Assembly (NCBI GenBank): GCA_041398665.1 | Contig: JAWKUH010000030.1 | Location: 1 to 64,000, forward strand | DNA length: 64,000 nt | Reading direction: 5' to 3' | From: Rohdeia sp041398665 | GTDB taxonomy: Bacteria; Planctomycetota; UBA1135; GCA-002686595 | Part shown: positions 1 through 9,352 of the stretch, in pieces | Position numbering within the stretch: position 1 is the first letter of the stretch | Layout of the letters: each line of letters starts with the position of its first letter | The notes under the pieces: model-generated | Database searches by the model: none | Told to the model about the DNA's origin: nothing | The model's input: the letters and a program-made list of their open reading frames with translations, nothing else | Made by a program: the position numbers and the translations under genes

Positions 1-114
1 GCGGCCAATGCGGCGGCGCCGGCCGCCGTCGCGCTCCTTCCGCTCGCTCCGACGCCTCGGAGGGACGCCGTCGCGGCCGCGAGCGAACGCGTCGCCGGTT
101 AGCCTGCCCCTCCG

Positions 115-1962
115 ATGTCACCGCGCACCGCCTCCGTCCTCCGCGCCCTCCTCTCGATCCTCCTGCTCCTCGCGCCGGTCGCGACCGTGCGCGCCCAGTC
201 CGGGGCGTACGCCGACGACTCGGAGTTCGAGGCGCTGTGGACGCCGCTCGAGGGCACGCGACCCGCGCAGTGGCGCGTGCTCTGGAAGGGCGACGCGTCG
301 ACGACCGCGACGGTCTCGTGGACGACGCTCGAGCGCGGCGAACAGCACTTCGTCGTCGTGTCCCCGATCGGCACGGACCGCGACGGGAACCGGCTCGCAC
401 CCGGAACGGCTCTCGGCGGCGTCGCCGCGTGGCGCGTCGAGGCGACCCGCACCGTGCCGTGCTCGCCGGGCCGCGGCGAGGGCGACGCGCCGCTCGTCTG
501 GTTCCACCACGCCGACCTCACCGGACTCTCCCCGGCGACCCGCTACGCCTTCCGGCTCGTCTCCGACGGGTCGACGTCGCGCGACCTGTGGTTCGAGACG
601 GCACCGGCGAGCGGCACGGACTTCACGCTCCTCTACGGCGGCGACTCGCGCAGCGGCTGGCGCGACCGCTGTCGCGTGAACCTGATGATGGCGACGATGG
701 CGGAGCGGCTTCCGCACGCGATCGGTCTCGTGCACGGCGGCGACTACGTCTACGACGGCTCGCAGGGCGGCCAGTGGATCCGTTGGCTCTCGCACCACGA
801 ACTCGCGACCGCAGCCGACGGGCGCGTCCTCCCGATCGTGGCGGCGCGCGGCAACCACGACTTCGGGCCGTGCTTCGGCGAGGTCTTCGACTTCGAGACC
901 GGCGACCGCGGCGTGTACTACCGCGCCGACGTGGGCAGCGACGTCGCGATCCTCACGCTCGACACGAACGCGAGCACGCTCGGCGACCAGTTGGGGTGGA
1001 TGCGCAGCGAGTTCGCCGCCGCTCGAGCCTCCGCGCGCTGGGTGCTCGCGAACTACCACCGGCCGATGTTCCCCGCGGTGAAGACGCCCGCGGAGTGCGC
1101 GCCCTACTGGGTCCCGGTGTTCGAGGAGAACGACGTCGACCTCGTGCTCGAGTCGGACGGACACTGCATGAAGCGGACGGTCCCGATCCGCGACGGAAGG
1201 AACGACCCGACCGGCGTCGTCTACGTCGGCGAGGGCGGGATGGGTGTGCCGCAGCGGCGACCCGACGGCGAGCGCTGGTACTTCCGGGACGGAGGCTTCG
1301 TCGCCAGCGGGCACCACGTGATGCTCGTGGAGCTCTCGCAGGAGACCCTGCGGACGCGCTTCTGCGAGCTCGTCGACCCGCTCGCCTCGGCGGAGATCAC
1401 GGAGACGCTCGTCGGCGCGGACGCGAACTGGCGCTACGTCGCGGACCGGGATCCCGCGTCCGACTGGACGTCGGTCGGCTTCGACGACTCGACCTGGGGA
1501 GAGGGGCGCGCACCGCTCGGCTACGGCGACGACGACACGGTGACCGAACTCCCGGAGATGCGCCACCACTCGCAGCGCGCGTACCTGCGGACGCGCTTCG
1601 AGGTCGCGGAGGACGTGACTCGCGGTCTCGCGATCTCGATCGACTACGACGACGCCTTCGTCGCGTACGTCGACGGCATCGAGGTGGCGCGCCGCGGCGT
1701 CACCGGTCGCGGATCGGAGGCCGTCGACGTGTGGGACCACGAGGCCGGGCTGCGCGAGACGATCCTGCTCGAGCGGCCGACCCTCCCCGCCGGCGCGCAC
1801 GTGCTCGCGGTCGAGGGACACAACGTCTCGATCCGCAGCAGCGACTTCCGCCTCGACCCGCGACTCGTCGTGCTCGACCTCGGCGGGGACGAGGCACCGC
1901 CGTGGACGGTCGTCGACGACCACACGCTCCACGTCCGGGAGCGCGCGGCGGCGAGCCGCTGA
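115..1962 (+). CDS. Secreted purple-acid-phosphatase-like metallophosphoesterase
   Basis: A 615-residue exported enzyme, predicted to hydrolyse phosphate esters with a two-metal centre outside the cytoplasm. Residues 1-27 form a signal peptide ending near VRAQS. A fibronectin-III-like N-terminal part (about 50-165) precedes the calcineurin-type core. Visible metal-site motifs are GGDSR (near 174), HGGDYVYDG (near 208), RGNHDF (near 244), NYHRPMF (near 314) and DGHCMK (near 348). The last motif replaces the usual GHxH with GHC, so one ligand is altered. Residues about 425-600 form a separate beta-rich module with a W-FDDSTW-G-APLGYGD pattern seen in other large secreted bacterial proteins. The ATG start gives an intact signal peptide. 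It converges with the cupin gene 16 bases away. Natural substrate unknown. Confidence 0.85.
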   Translation: MSPRTASVLRALLSILLLLAPVATVRAQSGAYADDSEFEALWTPLEGTRPAQWRVLWKGDASTTATVSWTTLERGEQHFVVVSPIGTDRDGNRLAPGTALGGVAAWRVEATRTVPCSPGRGEGDAPLVWFHHADLTGLSPATRYAFRLVSDGSTSRDLWFETAPASGTDFTLLYGGDSRSGWRDRCRVNLMMATMAERLPHAIGLVHGGDYVYDGSQGGQWIRWLSHHELATAADGRVLPIVAARGNHDFGPCFGEVFDFETGDRGVYYRADVGSDVAILTLDTNASTLGDQLGWMRSEFAAARASARWVLANYHRPMFPAVKTPAECAPYWVPVFEENDVDLVLESDGHCMKRTVPIRDGRNDPTGVVYVGEGGMGVPQRRPDGERWYFRDGGFVASGHHVMLVELSQETLRTRFCELVDPLASAEITETLVGADANWRYVADRDPASDWTSVGFDDSTWGEGRAPLGYGDDDTVTELPEMRHHSQRAYLRTRFEVAEDVTRGLAISIDYDDAFVAYVDGIEVARRGVTGRGSEAVDVWDHEAGLRETILLERPTLPAGAHVLAVEGHNVSIRSSDFRLDPRLVVLDLGGDEAPPWTVVDDHTLHVRERAAASR

Positions 1963-1978
1963 CCGAGCGACCCCAGGT

Positions 1979-2341
1979 TCACTCGTCGCGGTGCACGGTG
2001 TCCGGCGCGAAGGCCGGCAGACACACCGCGACGTACTTCGCGCCGCCGGAGTGCGGCGTGCTGTAGCGCACCCACTCGCCGGGAGCGGTGACGACGGCCT
2101 GGCCGGCCGACACGTCCATCGAGCCGCCCTCGTACTCGACGCGCAGCGTGCCCTCGAGGACGACCGTCACCTCCTCGAAGTCGGGGCGCTGGCCGGGCTC
2201 GAGCCACCCCTCCGGCGACGTCATGCGCGCGACGCTGACGCCGACGTGGCCGGTGTTGACGCGACCGACGAACTCCTCGATCAGCTTCGGCTTGTTGCCC
2301 GCGGGTGCGATCACCGTCGGGGTCTCGATGTGACGCGGCAT
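1979..2341 (-). CDS. Small cupin-domain protein
   Basis: This 120-residue protein is a single cupin beta-barrel. The core shows EEVTVVLEGTLRVEYEGG followed by AGQAVVTAPGEWVRYS, the spacing of cupin motifs 1 and 2. The usual metal-binding histidines of motif 1 are mostly replaced (DFEEVTVVLEG), so a metal site is doubtful. EutQ-like and other stand-alone cupins have this size, but a specific substrate cannot be assigned. It is the last gene of a minus-strand run after the DUF2237 gene, 34 bases downstream of it, and probably shares its transcript. Confidence 0.75.
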   Translation of the reverse strand: MPRHIETPTVIAPAGNKPKLIEEFVGRVNTGHVGVSVARMTSPEGWLEPGQRPDFEEVTVVLEGTLRVEYEGGSMDVSAGQAVVTAPGEWVRYSTPHSGGAKYVAVCLPAFAPDTVHRDE

Positions 2342-2375
2342 GTCTTCCGTCCTCCTGGTGGTGCGCGTCGCTCCG

Positions 2376-2750
2376 TCAGCTCCGGAGCGCGTGTCGTTCG
2401 AGGTCCTCGATCGAGACGAACTCGAGCGTGCTGACGTGCGTCGCCTCGAGCACGACCGGCGGCGCGACCCCCGCTTCGAGCGCCTCGCGCCAGCGTTCGA
2501 CGCAGACGCACCAGCGATCGCCGGGCTTCAGCCCTGGAAAGCCGGCGACGGGGACCGGCGTGACCAGGTCGTTGCCCGCGCTCACGCTGAACGCGAGGAA
2601 CGCCTCGGTCATCTCCGCGCACACGATGTGGATTCCGACGTCGCCGGCTCCGCTCCGACAACAACCGTCGCGGTACCAGCCCGTCTTCGGTTCGTGGCTG
2701 CAGTCGGCGAGTTCCCCGCCGAGCACGTTCCGGCCCTTCCGCGTGCGCAT
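2376..2750 (-). CDS. DUF2237 family protein
   Basis: The 124-residue protein matches the DUF2237 pattern along its whole length: NVLGG near the start, PKTGWYRDGCC, DVGIHIVCAEMTEAFL, GNDLVTP, FPGLKPGDRWCVC, a RWREALEAG-APPVVLEATH stretch, and a C-terminal VSIEDLERHA. The family is widespread and conserved in bacteria but has no established function. The conserved Cys pairs and His residues suggest metal or redox chemistry, which is inference. It lies 22 bases after the hybrid kinase reading frame and 34 bases before the cupin gene. Confidence 0.85.
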   Translation of the reverse strand: MRTRKGRNVLGGELADCSHEPKTGWYRDGCCRSGAGDVGIHIVCAEMTEAFLAFSVSAGNDLVTPVPVAGFPGLKPGDRWCVCVERWREALEAGVAPPVVLEATHVSTLEFVSIEDLERHALRS

Positions 2751-2772
2751 GCGCGCATGGTAGCGCGGAGCC

Positions 2773-5427
2773 TCAGCGCGCCGGCACGAGCTTGCGACAG
2801 ACCTCGATCAAGCGCTTGCGGTCGATCGGCTTCGGCACGTACTCGTCGCAGCCCGCGTCGAGGCAGCGGTGACGGTCCTCGACCATCGCGTGCGCCGTGA
2901 TGGCGACGATCGGAACGGCGATCCCGCGGTCGCGCAGCCCTCGACTGGCCTCGTAGCCGTCGAGCACGGGCATCTGCATGTCCATGAGGACGAGGTCGAA
3001 CGGCCTCCCCTCCGCGGCCGCGGCGACGACCCTCTCGATCGCGACGGCGCCGTTCTCCGCGAGGTCGTGTCCGCACCCGCGCTGCCTGACGAGCGCCACC
3101 AGCCCAGGTTGTCGGCCCCGTCGTCGACGACGAGGATCCTCGCACTCGAGCGGCCGCTCGACGTCAAATGGTGCTCGGGAGCGCGGCGGGCGGGAGTTCG
3201 AGGTCGTGCCTGCCCTCGACGACGCGACAGACGAAGTCGCCGTGAAGACGCTGCCGACCCCGACCTCGGACCGGACCGTGACGTCGCCGCCGAGCATCCG
3301 AGCGATCCGCCGCGAGATCGCGAGGCCGAGGCCCGTGCCTCCGGTGCCTGCGTCGTCGACCCGTCGGCCTGCCGGAAGGCGTCGAAGATCTCGTCGAGGT
3401 CGTCGCCCTCGACGCCGATCCCGGTGTCGGTCACCTCCACGAAGAAGCGGACCTGCGACGCGTCGACCTCGTCCTTCCAGGTCCGTACCGTCACGCTCCC
3501 CTCGTCCGTGAACTTGACGGCGTTGCCGACGAGGTTGGCGACGACCTGACGGACCCTGACGGGATCCGTGTCGAGTCGCGACGTCGACGAGCCGACGTGC
3601 TCGGCGCGGAGCTCGATCCCGCGAACGAGCGCCTCGTCACCGAGCGACTCGACGACCTCGTCGACGAGGAGGTCGACGTCGACGGCGCGCTTCGAGAGCG
3701 TCAGCCGTCCCGACTCGATCCTCGAGAGGTCGAGCACGTCGTCGAGGACGACGAGCAGGTGTTCGCTGTTGCGCCGCACCGAGTCGCAGGCTTTTCGCAG
3801 TTCGTCCTCGGGGAGCTCTCCGGCCGCGATGAGGTCGACCCAGCCGAGGATCGCGTTCATCGGGGTGCGCATCTCGTGGCTCGTGTTCGCGAGGAACTCG
3901 GTCTTCGCGCGGCTCGCCTCCTCCGCGTCCCGGCGCGCCTTGTCGGCGAGTTCCTTGGCCTCGCGGAGCGAACGGAGGACCTCCTCGCGCGACGCGTCCG
4001 ACTCGCGACGCTTGGAGATGTCCTGGAACGAGCCCCACAGGCGCACGACCTCGCCGTCCTGGACGTCGGGCCGGCCGAGGGCACGGACCCACAGCTTCCT
4101 CCCGCGGGCGTCGACGAGCGGGAGCTCGAGGTCGAACGGTTCGGCGTGGTCGATGCCGCGCTGCACCGCCGCCGCGATCGTCTCGCGCGCCTCGGTCGCG
4201 TAGTAGCCGACCGCCTCCTCGAGGGCGGGTCGGTGACCGAACGCGACGCCGTGGATGCGGCAGACCTCGTCGGACCACTCCACGTGGTCGGCGCCGACCT
4301 CGTACTCCCAGGCACCGATCGAACCGAGGCGCGCCGCGTGGATCAGGAGTTCGTGCTTGCGCTGGAGCTCCGCGGAGACGCGCCGTGCGAGTCGCTCCGC
4401 CCGGATGCCGCGACGCATCGCGGCGACGACGATGACGACGAGCAGGACCGACGATGCGCCGCCGATCGCGAAGACCTGCGCGGCGACCGGGAGCCGTGTG
4501 GTGTGGGCGGAGGGACGATCTCGGTCTCGAGCGTGAGGGTCCGCCCCGGCGACCTTGATCTCGCCGACGGCCACCCCAGCCGGTGCTCGCGCCGGCGGCC
4601 TCGCTCGTCGCGTGCACGACCTCGCCGTCGAGCGACAGCGCCAGGCGCGCGTCGGGCCACTCCGCCTCGAGCGGAGCGACGAGTCGGGAGAAGGTCGTGG
4701 TGATCGCGACCCAACGCGTCACATCGTCGGAATTGGTGGCGGAGGCGCCTTCGCTCGAACGTCGAACCACCGGGAGAACCAGTGCCGTCCCGAGTTCGTC
4801 GCCGGCCCCGCCGCGCAGGACGAGCGCGTCGGACATGGCCGCCGAGGCGCGCACCTCCGAGGCGGTGAGCGTCTCGACCGCACCGGGCATCGCCGTGAGG
4901 TCGAGTCCCGCGAGGCAGTCGCCCTCGTCGTCCGAGGCGTGGAGCCGGACGACGAAGCGGTCGCCGTGCTCGGCCGCGACACCTCCGCAGGAGTGGACGG
5001 CGAACGCGGGTCCCTGCTCGGCACGGCGCTGCGCGACGTACTCGTCGAGCCGTTCCGAAGGGACGCGATCGACGAGGAGGAGGTTCGCACCGGGCTCGCG
5101 CACGACGTCTCGCGCGAACGCGGACCACTCGCTCGGCGTGACCTCGTCGCTCGCGAGGACGAAGGCGCGCGCTCCGCGCAGCGTCGCTTCCATCTGGGCG
5201 AAGCGAACGTCGAGCTCGTAGCGGGCGAGACCGGAGCGCTCGTCGAACTCGTGTCGCGCGAACTGGCGCTCGTCGAGCCAGGCCCCGAACGTCGCGGCAC
5301 CCGTGACGAACCACGAGACCGTGGCCACGGCGTACGGCGCGAACGGCACCAGTCGGGAGAAGAGGCGGCCGTTCGCGTGGGGACGCGGGGAGGCGTTCGA
5401 CACCTCGGGAGGTTCGGCGCGGTCCAC
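2773..5427 (-). pseudogene. Hybrid sensor histidine kinase (CHASE-PAS-HisKA-HATPase-receiver), frame broken
   Basis: Read across frames, this encodes a membrane hybrid kinase of roughly 880 residues. The N-terminal part has a transmembrane helix, a CHASE-type extracytoplasmic sensor and a second helix (FAIGGASSVLLVVIVVAA). A PAS domain follows (GSIGAWEYEVGADHVEW), then the H-box FLANTSHEMRTPMNAILG, the N-box VANLVGNAVKFTDEGSV, the G1 box VTDTGIGVEGDD, the G2 box GTGLGLAISRR, and a C-terminal receiver with LVLMDMQMPVLDGYEA and PKPIDRKRL. Single-base shifts are needed near 4575 (C4 run), 4545 (C4 run), 4510, 3347, 3230 and 3105. All catalytic motifs remain intact, so consensus error is as likely as a true pseudogene. 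The ligand is unknown. No separate response regulator is adjacent; the Myb-like gene lies upstream on the same strand. Confidence 0.75.
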
Positions 5428-5503
5428 GCAGGGACTCGAGCGACCGGGCCCGGGGCGTACCCCACCCTCCCAGGGGCGGCACTCGCTCGCCCGACGGAGC
5501 CCG

Positions 5504-6232
5504 TCAGCTCCGCTGGTAGCGGCGCTTCACGTTCTCCCGCCCCATCTCGCGCAGGCGGTCCTCGTCCTTCTTGAGGCCGAGGTGGTGGGCCTTCGAGACC
5601 ACGCTCTTGACCGAGCGGGAGAGCGCCTTCGCGATCTCGAGGTTCGGCGTGCTCGCGTAGAGCTCGCGCAGCTTCTCGAGGTCCTCCTCCGTCCAGCGCG
5701 GCATGCGCGTCGCGGCGGGACCGACGATCCGGCGCACGAAGGCCTTGTCCTTCGCGAGGGCGAACTTTCCGGCCTGGCGCCGGATCGAGTCGACGGAGCG
5801 GCCGAAGATCCGCGCGAGGTCCTCGTCGGTGCGCCGCCCGTAGATGCGGCGCAGGTGCTGGACCTCGTCGTGGCTCCACCGTCCGGAGCGACGGACCCGG
5901 TCGAGCTTCTCGATCTGGCGCTCGACGTCGCGCTGCGGTCGCCCGACGACGCGCGCGATGACCTCGACCGGCGTCGCGCCGAGGTAGTTCTTGAGCCGGT
6001 CGACCTCCTCGTCGGACCAGGGCCCCTTCCTCGCGCGCGCGGCGAATGCGTTCTGCGCGGCGCGGCGGACGGACTCGACGGGGCGCCCGAGCTGCTGCGC
6101 GATCCACTCCTCCGGTCGGAGCGCGTAGTGCTCCTTCAGGAATGCGAGTTCCTCCGACGACCAGCGTCCGCGACGCGTCGCGGTCTTGTCGGGGTTCGAT
6201 CGGCTGCGCCTCTTCGGGGACTTCGAGGGCAT
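5504..6232 (-). CDS. Tetra-repeat Myb/SANT-like helix-turn-helix protein
   Basis: This protein of about 242 residues consists mainly of four tandem units of 45-50 residues. Each opens with a tryptophan in a W-S/T-x-E/D-E/D pattern (GRWSSEELAFLK, GPWSDEEVDRLK, GRWSHDEVQHLRR, PRWTEEDLEKLRE). Each continues with an I/LA-x-x-xGR-x-x-x-S/DV-x-R recognition-helix-like stretch (QLGRPVESVRRAA, VVGRPQRDVERQI, IFGRSVDSIRRQA, ALSRSVKSVVSKA). The ends are rich in Lys and Arg (KSPKRRSRSN). DNA binding is the natural inference; the target is unknown. I chose the ATG at 6232; an in-frame GTG at 6301 would add 23 residues of low-complexity sequence. It sits between PTS enzyme I and the sensor kinase on the same strand. 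Confidence 0.75.
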   Translation of the reverse strand: MPSKSPKRRSRSNPDKTATRRGRWSSEELAFLKEHYALRPEEWIAQQLGRPVESVRRAAQNAFAARARKGPWSDEEVDRLKNYLGATPVEVIARVVGRPQRDVERQIEKLDRVRRSGRWSHDEVQHLRRIYGRRTDEDLARIFGRSVDSIRRQAGKFALAKDKAFVRRIVGPAATRMPRWTEEDLEKLRELYASTPNLEIAKALSRSVKSVVSKAHHLGLKKDEDRLREMGRENVKRRYQRS

Positions 6233-6392
6233 GCAGGTCGGCGCGGGACGGGGCGCGCCGGCACGGGAGGACGGGAAGCGGTTCGGGACCAGCGTCGACA
6301 CGTCGGTCGACGATCGAAGTCTAGGAACGCTCGACCCCCGTCCGTTCGCACCTGTCGTGCGTGTGGGTCGCTGCCGGGAATGGACAGGGACC

Positions 6393-8162
6393 TCACGAGG
6401 ACGCGGGTCGAGCCGTCTCCCCGTCGCCGTAGAGCTCGCGCCGCGCTTCTCGCATCAGTGCGCGAACGTCCCGTGCACGTCGCCGCGACGTCACGGCGTC
6501 GGCCAGTTCCCGCGCGCGATCGATGGTCGTGTTGCGCAGGAGGTACTTGATCTCCGGCACGAAGTGCGGAGCGACGCTCACGCCGGTGTAGCCCATCCCG
6601 AGCAGGATCAGCGCGTTGAGCGGTTCGCTCGCGAGGTCGCCGCAGACCGAGCACGGCTTGCCCGCCTCGAGGCACACGTCGGCGACCTCGCGCAGGGCCC
6701 GGTACACCGACGGGTCGAGCGGTTCGTACAGACGCGCGACCCAGGAGTTGTCGCGGTCGACCGCGAGCAGGTACTGGACGAGGTCGTTCGTCCCGACGCT
6801 CACGAAGTCGATCTCGTCGAGGAACGTGCGCAGGTTGAAGACGGCCGAAGGCACCTCGATCATCACCCCGAGCGGCACGTCGTCGGGGACGCTGTAGCCC
6901 TGCTCGTCGAGGTCCTGCCGGAGCGAGTCGAAGATCCGGAGCGCCTCGTCCAACTGGTCGGCGGTGCTGACCATGGGGAGGAGGATGCGCAGGTTGCCGC
7001 GCGCGCTGGCGCGCATCGCCGCACGGAGCTGGACGCGCAGGAGGTCCGGCCACTGCAGGCTGACGCGGATGCCGCGCCAGCCGAGCGCGGGGTTGCGCTC
7101 GGGCGGCATGCGGAAGTACGCGAGCTGCTTGTCGCCGCCGATGTCGAGCGTGCGGATGGTGACGGGCCGACCGTCGAGCACCTCGACGACGCGCCGGTAC
7201 AGCCGGTACTGCTCCTCCTCGGACGGGAACTCCGCCTTCTCCATGTAGAGGAACTCGGTGCGCAGCAGGCCGACGCCGTCCGTCGTCTCGACGTCGAACG
7301 CGTCGAGGTCGTGCACGCTCTCGATGTTCACCTCGCAGACGAGCCTCGTGCCGTCCTGCGTGCGTGCGGGTTCGCGGGCGAACTCGGCGACCGACTTCTG
7401 TCGACCGTCGCGCGCCTCCATGCGCTCCGCGAACTCGCGTCGGTCGCTGTCCGCGGGTTCGAGCTGGACCAGCCCGGCCCCGCCGTCGACCGAGACCTCC
7501 ATGTGCTGCTCGAGACGACCCAGCAGTCCGGGCAGTCCGACGACGCACGGGATGCGCATGGAGCGCGCGAGCACGGCGCCGTGCGAGTAGCGACCGCCCT
7601 TCTCGCAGATGATCGCGAGCACGCGCCGGCGATCCAGGAACGCGACGACCTGGGGCGTCAGTTCCGGTGCCGCGAGGATCACCTGCTCCTGCGCCTGGCT
7701 GACCTCGGCGCGGTCGCGCTCGAGCAGCATCTCGAGCACGCGTCGCCAGGGGTCGGAGACGTCGGCGGCGTAGCCCCGGACGGACGCGCCGTCGAGCTTG
7801 CCCATGCTGACCTGGAAGCGCTCGATCAGCCTCTGGACCGCGGCCTCGGCGTTGATCGCCTCGTCGCGGACCGCCCGCTCGACGGTGCCGATCGCGGCGG
7901 GGTCCGCGAGGATCATGCGGTGCACCGCGAAGATCTCGGCGTCCTTGGAACTCGTCGCCAGCGCGACGCGGCGCTGCTGGTCCTCGAGGATCTGCGAGAC
8001 CGCGCGGACCGCCTCCTGGAGGCGCGCGATCTCGGGCTCGATGTCCTGGGACCGGACGTACCAGGTGGGCACCTCGGACGATCCCGCGCGGACGATGTGG
8101 ACCGGCCCGATCGCCAGGCCCGTGGACACCGCAACCCCTTTGATGAGCCTGCTCGCGCCCAT
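6393..8162 (-). CDS. ptsI: Phosphoenolpyruvate-protein phosphotransferase (PTS enzyme I)
   Basis: This cytoplasmic enzyme transfers phosphate from phosphoenolpyruvate to HPr, the first step of PTS phosphorelay. The 589 residues match family length. The order is the HPr-binding and phosphohistidine domain, with active His at about residue 194 in GGRYSHGAVLARS, then the PEP-binding barrel with GVGLLRTEFLYM, TIRTLDIGGDKQ, RGIRVSL, GVMIEVPSAVF, VGTNDLVQY and the catalytic Cys in CSVCGDLASEP. The usual GGRTSHTAI is here GGRYSHGAV, a mild variation. No HPr or EII gene is nearby, so it may serve a regulatory (nitrogen-type) or minimal PTS. It starts divergently from the membrane coiled-coil gene, with 85 bases between them. 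Confidence 0.95.
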   Translation of the reverse strand: MGASRLIKGVAVSTGLAIGPVHIVRAGSSEVPTWYVRSQDIEPEIARLQEAVRAVSQILEDQQRRVALATSSKDAEIFAVHRMILADPAAIGTVERAVRDEAINAEAAVQRLIERFQVSMGKLDGASVRGYAADVSDPWRRVLEMLLERDRAEVSQAQEQVILAAPELTPQVVAFLDRRRVLAIICEKGGRYSHGAVLARSMRIPCVVGLPGLLGRLEQHMEVSVDGGAGLVQLEPADSDRREFAERMEARDGRQKSVAEFAREPARTQDGTRLVCEVNIESVHDLDAFDVETTDGVGLLRTEFLYMEKAEFPSEEEQYRLYRRVVEVLDGRPVTIRTLDIGGDKQLAYFRMPPERNPALGWRGIRVSLQWPDLLRVQLRAAMRASARGNLRILLPMVSTADQLDEALRIFDSLRQDLDEQGYSVPDDVPLGVMIEVPSAVFNLRTFLDEIDFVSVGTNDLVQYLLAVDRDNSWVARLYEPLDPSVYRALREVADVCLEAGKPCSVCGDLASEPLNALILLGMGYTGVSVAPHFVPEIKYLLRNTTIDRARELADAVTSRRRARDVRALMREARRELYGDGETARPASS

Positions 8163-8247
8163 GCGGAGAGCCTACCAGGTGCTCTCAAGATCCGATCTTC
8201 CGGCGGCCGAAGCGGGCGAGGAGGAAGGCTCGTCGAGCTGGGGAAGT

Positions 8248-9249
8248 ATGAACGCGATCGAGAACGAAGAGGACCAGGGCGCGCCCCGAGCGCACACGTC
8301 GCAGACCGTCGCAACCGCGTTCGTCGAACCTCCGGGTCCGGCGCCGCGCGAGTGGATCGGAGAGATCCTCGGCGCCATGGGGCTGGGATGCCTCGCGGCG
8401 GCGGGTGCGCTCGTCGCACAGCACTTCGGGTTCCTGGACCAGGTGCCTCGCGCCGGTGAGATCCTCGGCAAGCTCTCGGGAGCGGGCGCGACCCCCGCTC
8501 TCCTCGGCGTCGGCGGTGCGATCCTCACGGGGCTCGGCTTCGCGTCGAACGGCAGGCGCCGCCACTCGCGCAGCCTGATCGAGGCGGTCGGCAGCGTGCC
8601 GGACTACGGCGCGTGGCTGCAGGACCTCGACGAGAGTCTGCAGCGACTGCACGTCAGTCTCGTGACGGTCGAGTCGCGCATGACCGAAGCGGTCGAACGG
8701 ACCGCCAACGAGCTCGACGCCCGCGTGCGCGAGTTCGCCGGCAACGACGCGCGCAACCACGAGCTCGGCGCGCGCATGATGCGGCTCGAGGCGACGATGC
8801 AGCAGGTCGCCGCCGCCGCGTCGCGCATCGACGAACAGAGCCGGAGCCGAGCCGGTGCGAACGAACTCGAGACGCTCGGCGCCAAGCTGACCGCGCTCGC
8901 CGAGCGCATCGAGGACCTCGCCGCCGCCGGGTCGACCGAAGCTCCGACGCGCGTCGAACCCGAGCCCGAGCCCGAGCCGCGCTCGAAGATCACCCCGCTG
9001 ACGTCGGCCGCCGCGGTCGCGACGGCGCCGCCCGTGGTGGAGGTGCCGCTGTTCGAGGAGCGTCCGCAGCTCCCGCCCGTCGACGCGCCGCGCGCACCGA
9101 TGCCGCACGCCGCCGAGGCGCCGGAGGACCTGATCGACGAGAGCAGCGTGGACGAGCTCTCGCTCTTCGCCGCGGTCGAGGAACCGACGACGCGCAAGGC
9201 GCCGCCGTCGGAGCGCGCGTCGCGCAACCCCTACGAACGCGGGCGCTGA
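8248..9249 (+). CDS. Two-helix membrane protein with coiled-coil, function unknown
   Basis: The 333-residue protein is not recognised by family. Residues 1-35 are polar. Two hydrophobic helices follow (about 38-57 and 82-99) separated by a short amphipathic loop, then a long helical region (about 105-225) rich in Leu, Glu, Arg and Ala with heptad-like spacing. A low-complexity tail has an EPEPEPEPR run and many Pro and Glu residues, ending in RNPYERGR. The layout suggests a membrane-anchored, oligomeric coiled-coil protein, perhaps a structural or signalling scaffold. The ATG at 8248 follows GGGGAAG by a short gap and begins the coherent sequence; longer upstream reading overlaps ptsI in antisense. 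It ends before a strong shared hairpin. Confidence 0.7.
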   Translation: MNAIENEEDQGAPRAHTSQTVATAFVEPPGPAPREWIGEILGAMGLGCLAAAGALVAQHFGFLDQVPRAGEILGKLSGAGATPALLGVGGAILTGLGFASNGRRRHSRSLIEAVGSVPDYGAWLQDLDESLQRLHVSLVTVESRMTEAVERTANELDARVREFAGNDARNHELGARMMRLEATMQQVAAAASRIDEQSRSRAGANELETLGAKLTALAERIEDLAAAGSTEAPTRVEPEPEPEPRSKITPLTSAAAVATAPPVVEVPLFEERPQLPPVDAPRAPMPHAAEAPEDLIDESSVDELSLFAAVEEPTTRKAPPSERASRNPYERGR

Positions 9250-9276
9250 CGCCGAGCGTCCGCGCGAGAACGAGAA

Positions 9277-9310
9277 GAGGCCGCCTCGGTCCGTGGACCG
9301 AGGCGGCCTC
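9277..9310. terminator. Bidirectional GC-rich hairpin between convergent genes
   Basis: Sixteen-base arms (9277-9292 and 9295-9310) pair perfectly around a two-base gap, in practice a four-base loop. The hairpin lies between the 3' end of the membrane coiled-coil gene (9249) and the 3' end of tex (9353), so it can end both transcripts. No U tract follows on either strand. Confidence 0.65.
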
Positions 9311-9352
9311 TCGCGTTCGCGCGCCGGTCGGGGCCGACGCGCCGTCACACCG

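Noticed and set aside
8185..9352. Continuation of tex for about 390 codons in its domain frame
   Set aside because: It runs through a perfect hairpin and antisense over a coherent gene; a one-base shift gives a short, sensible C-terminus.
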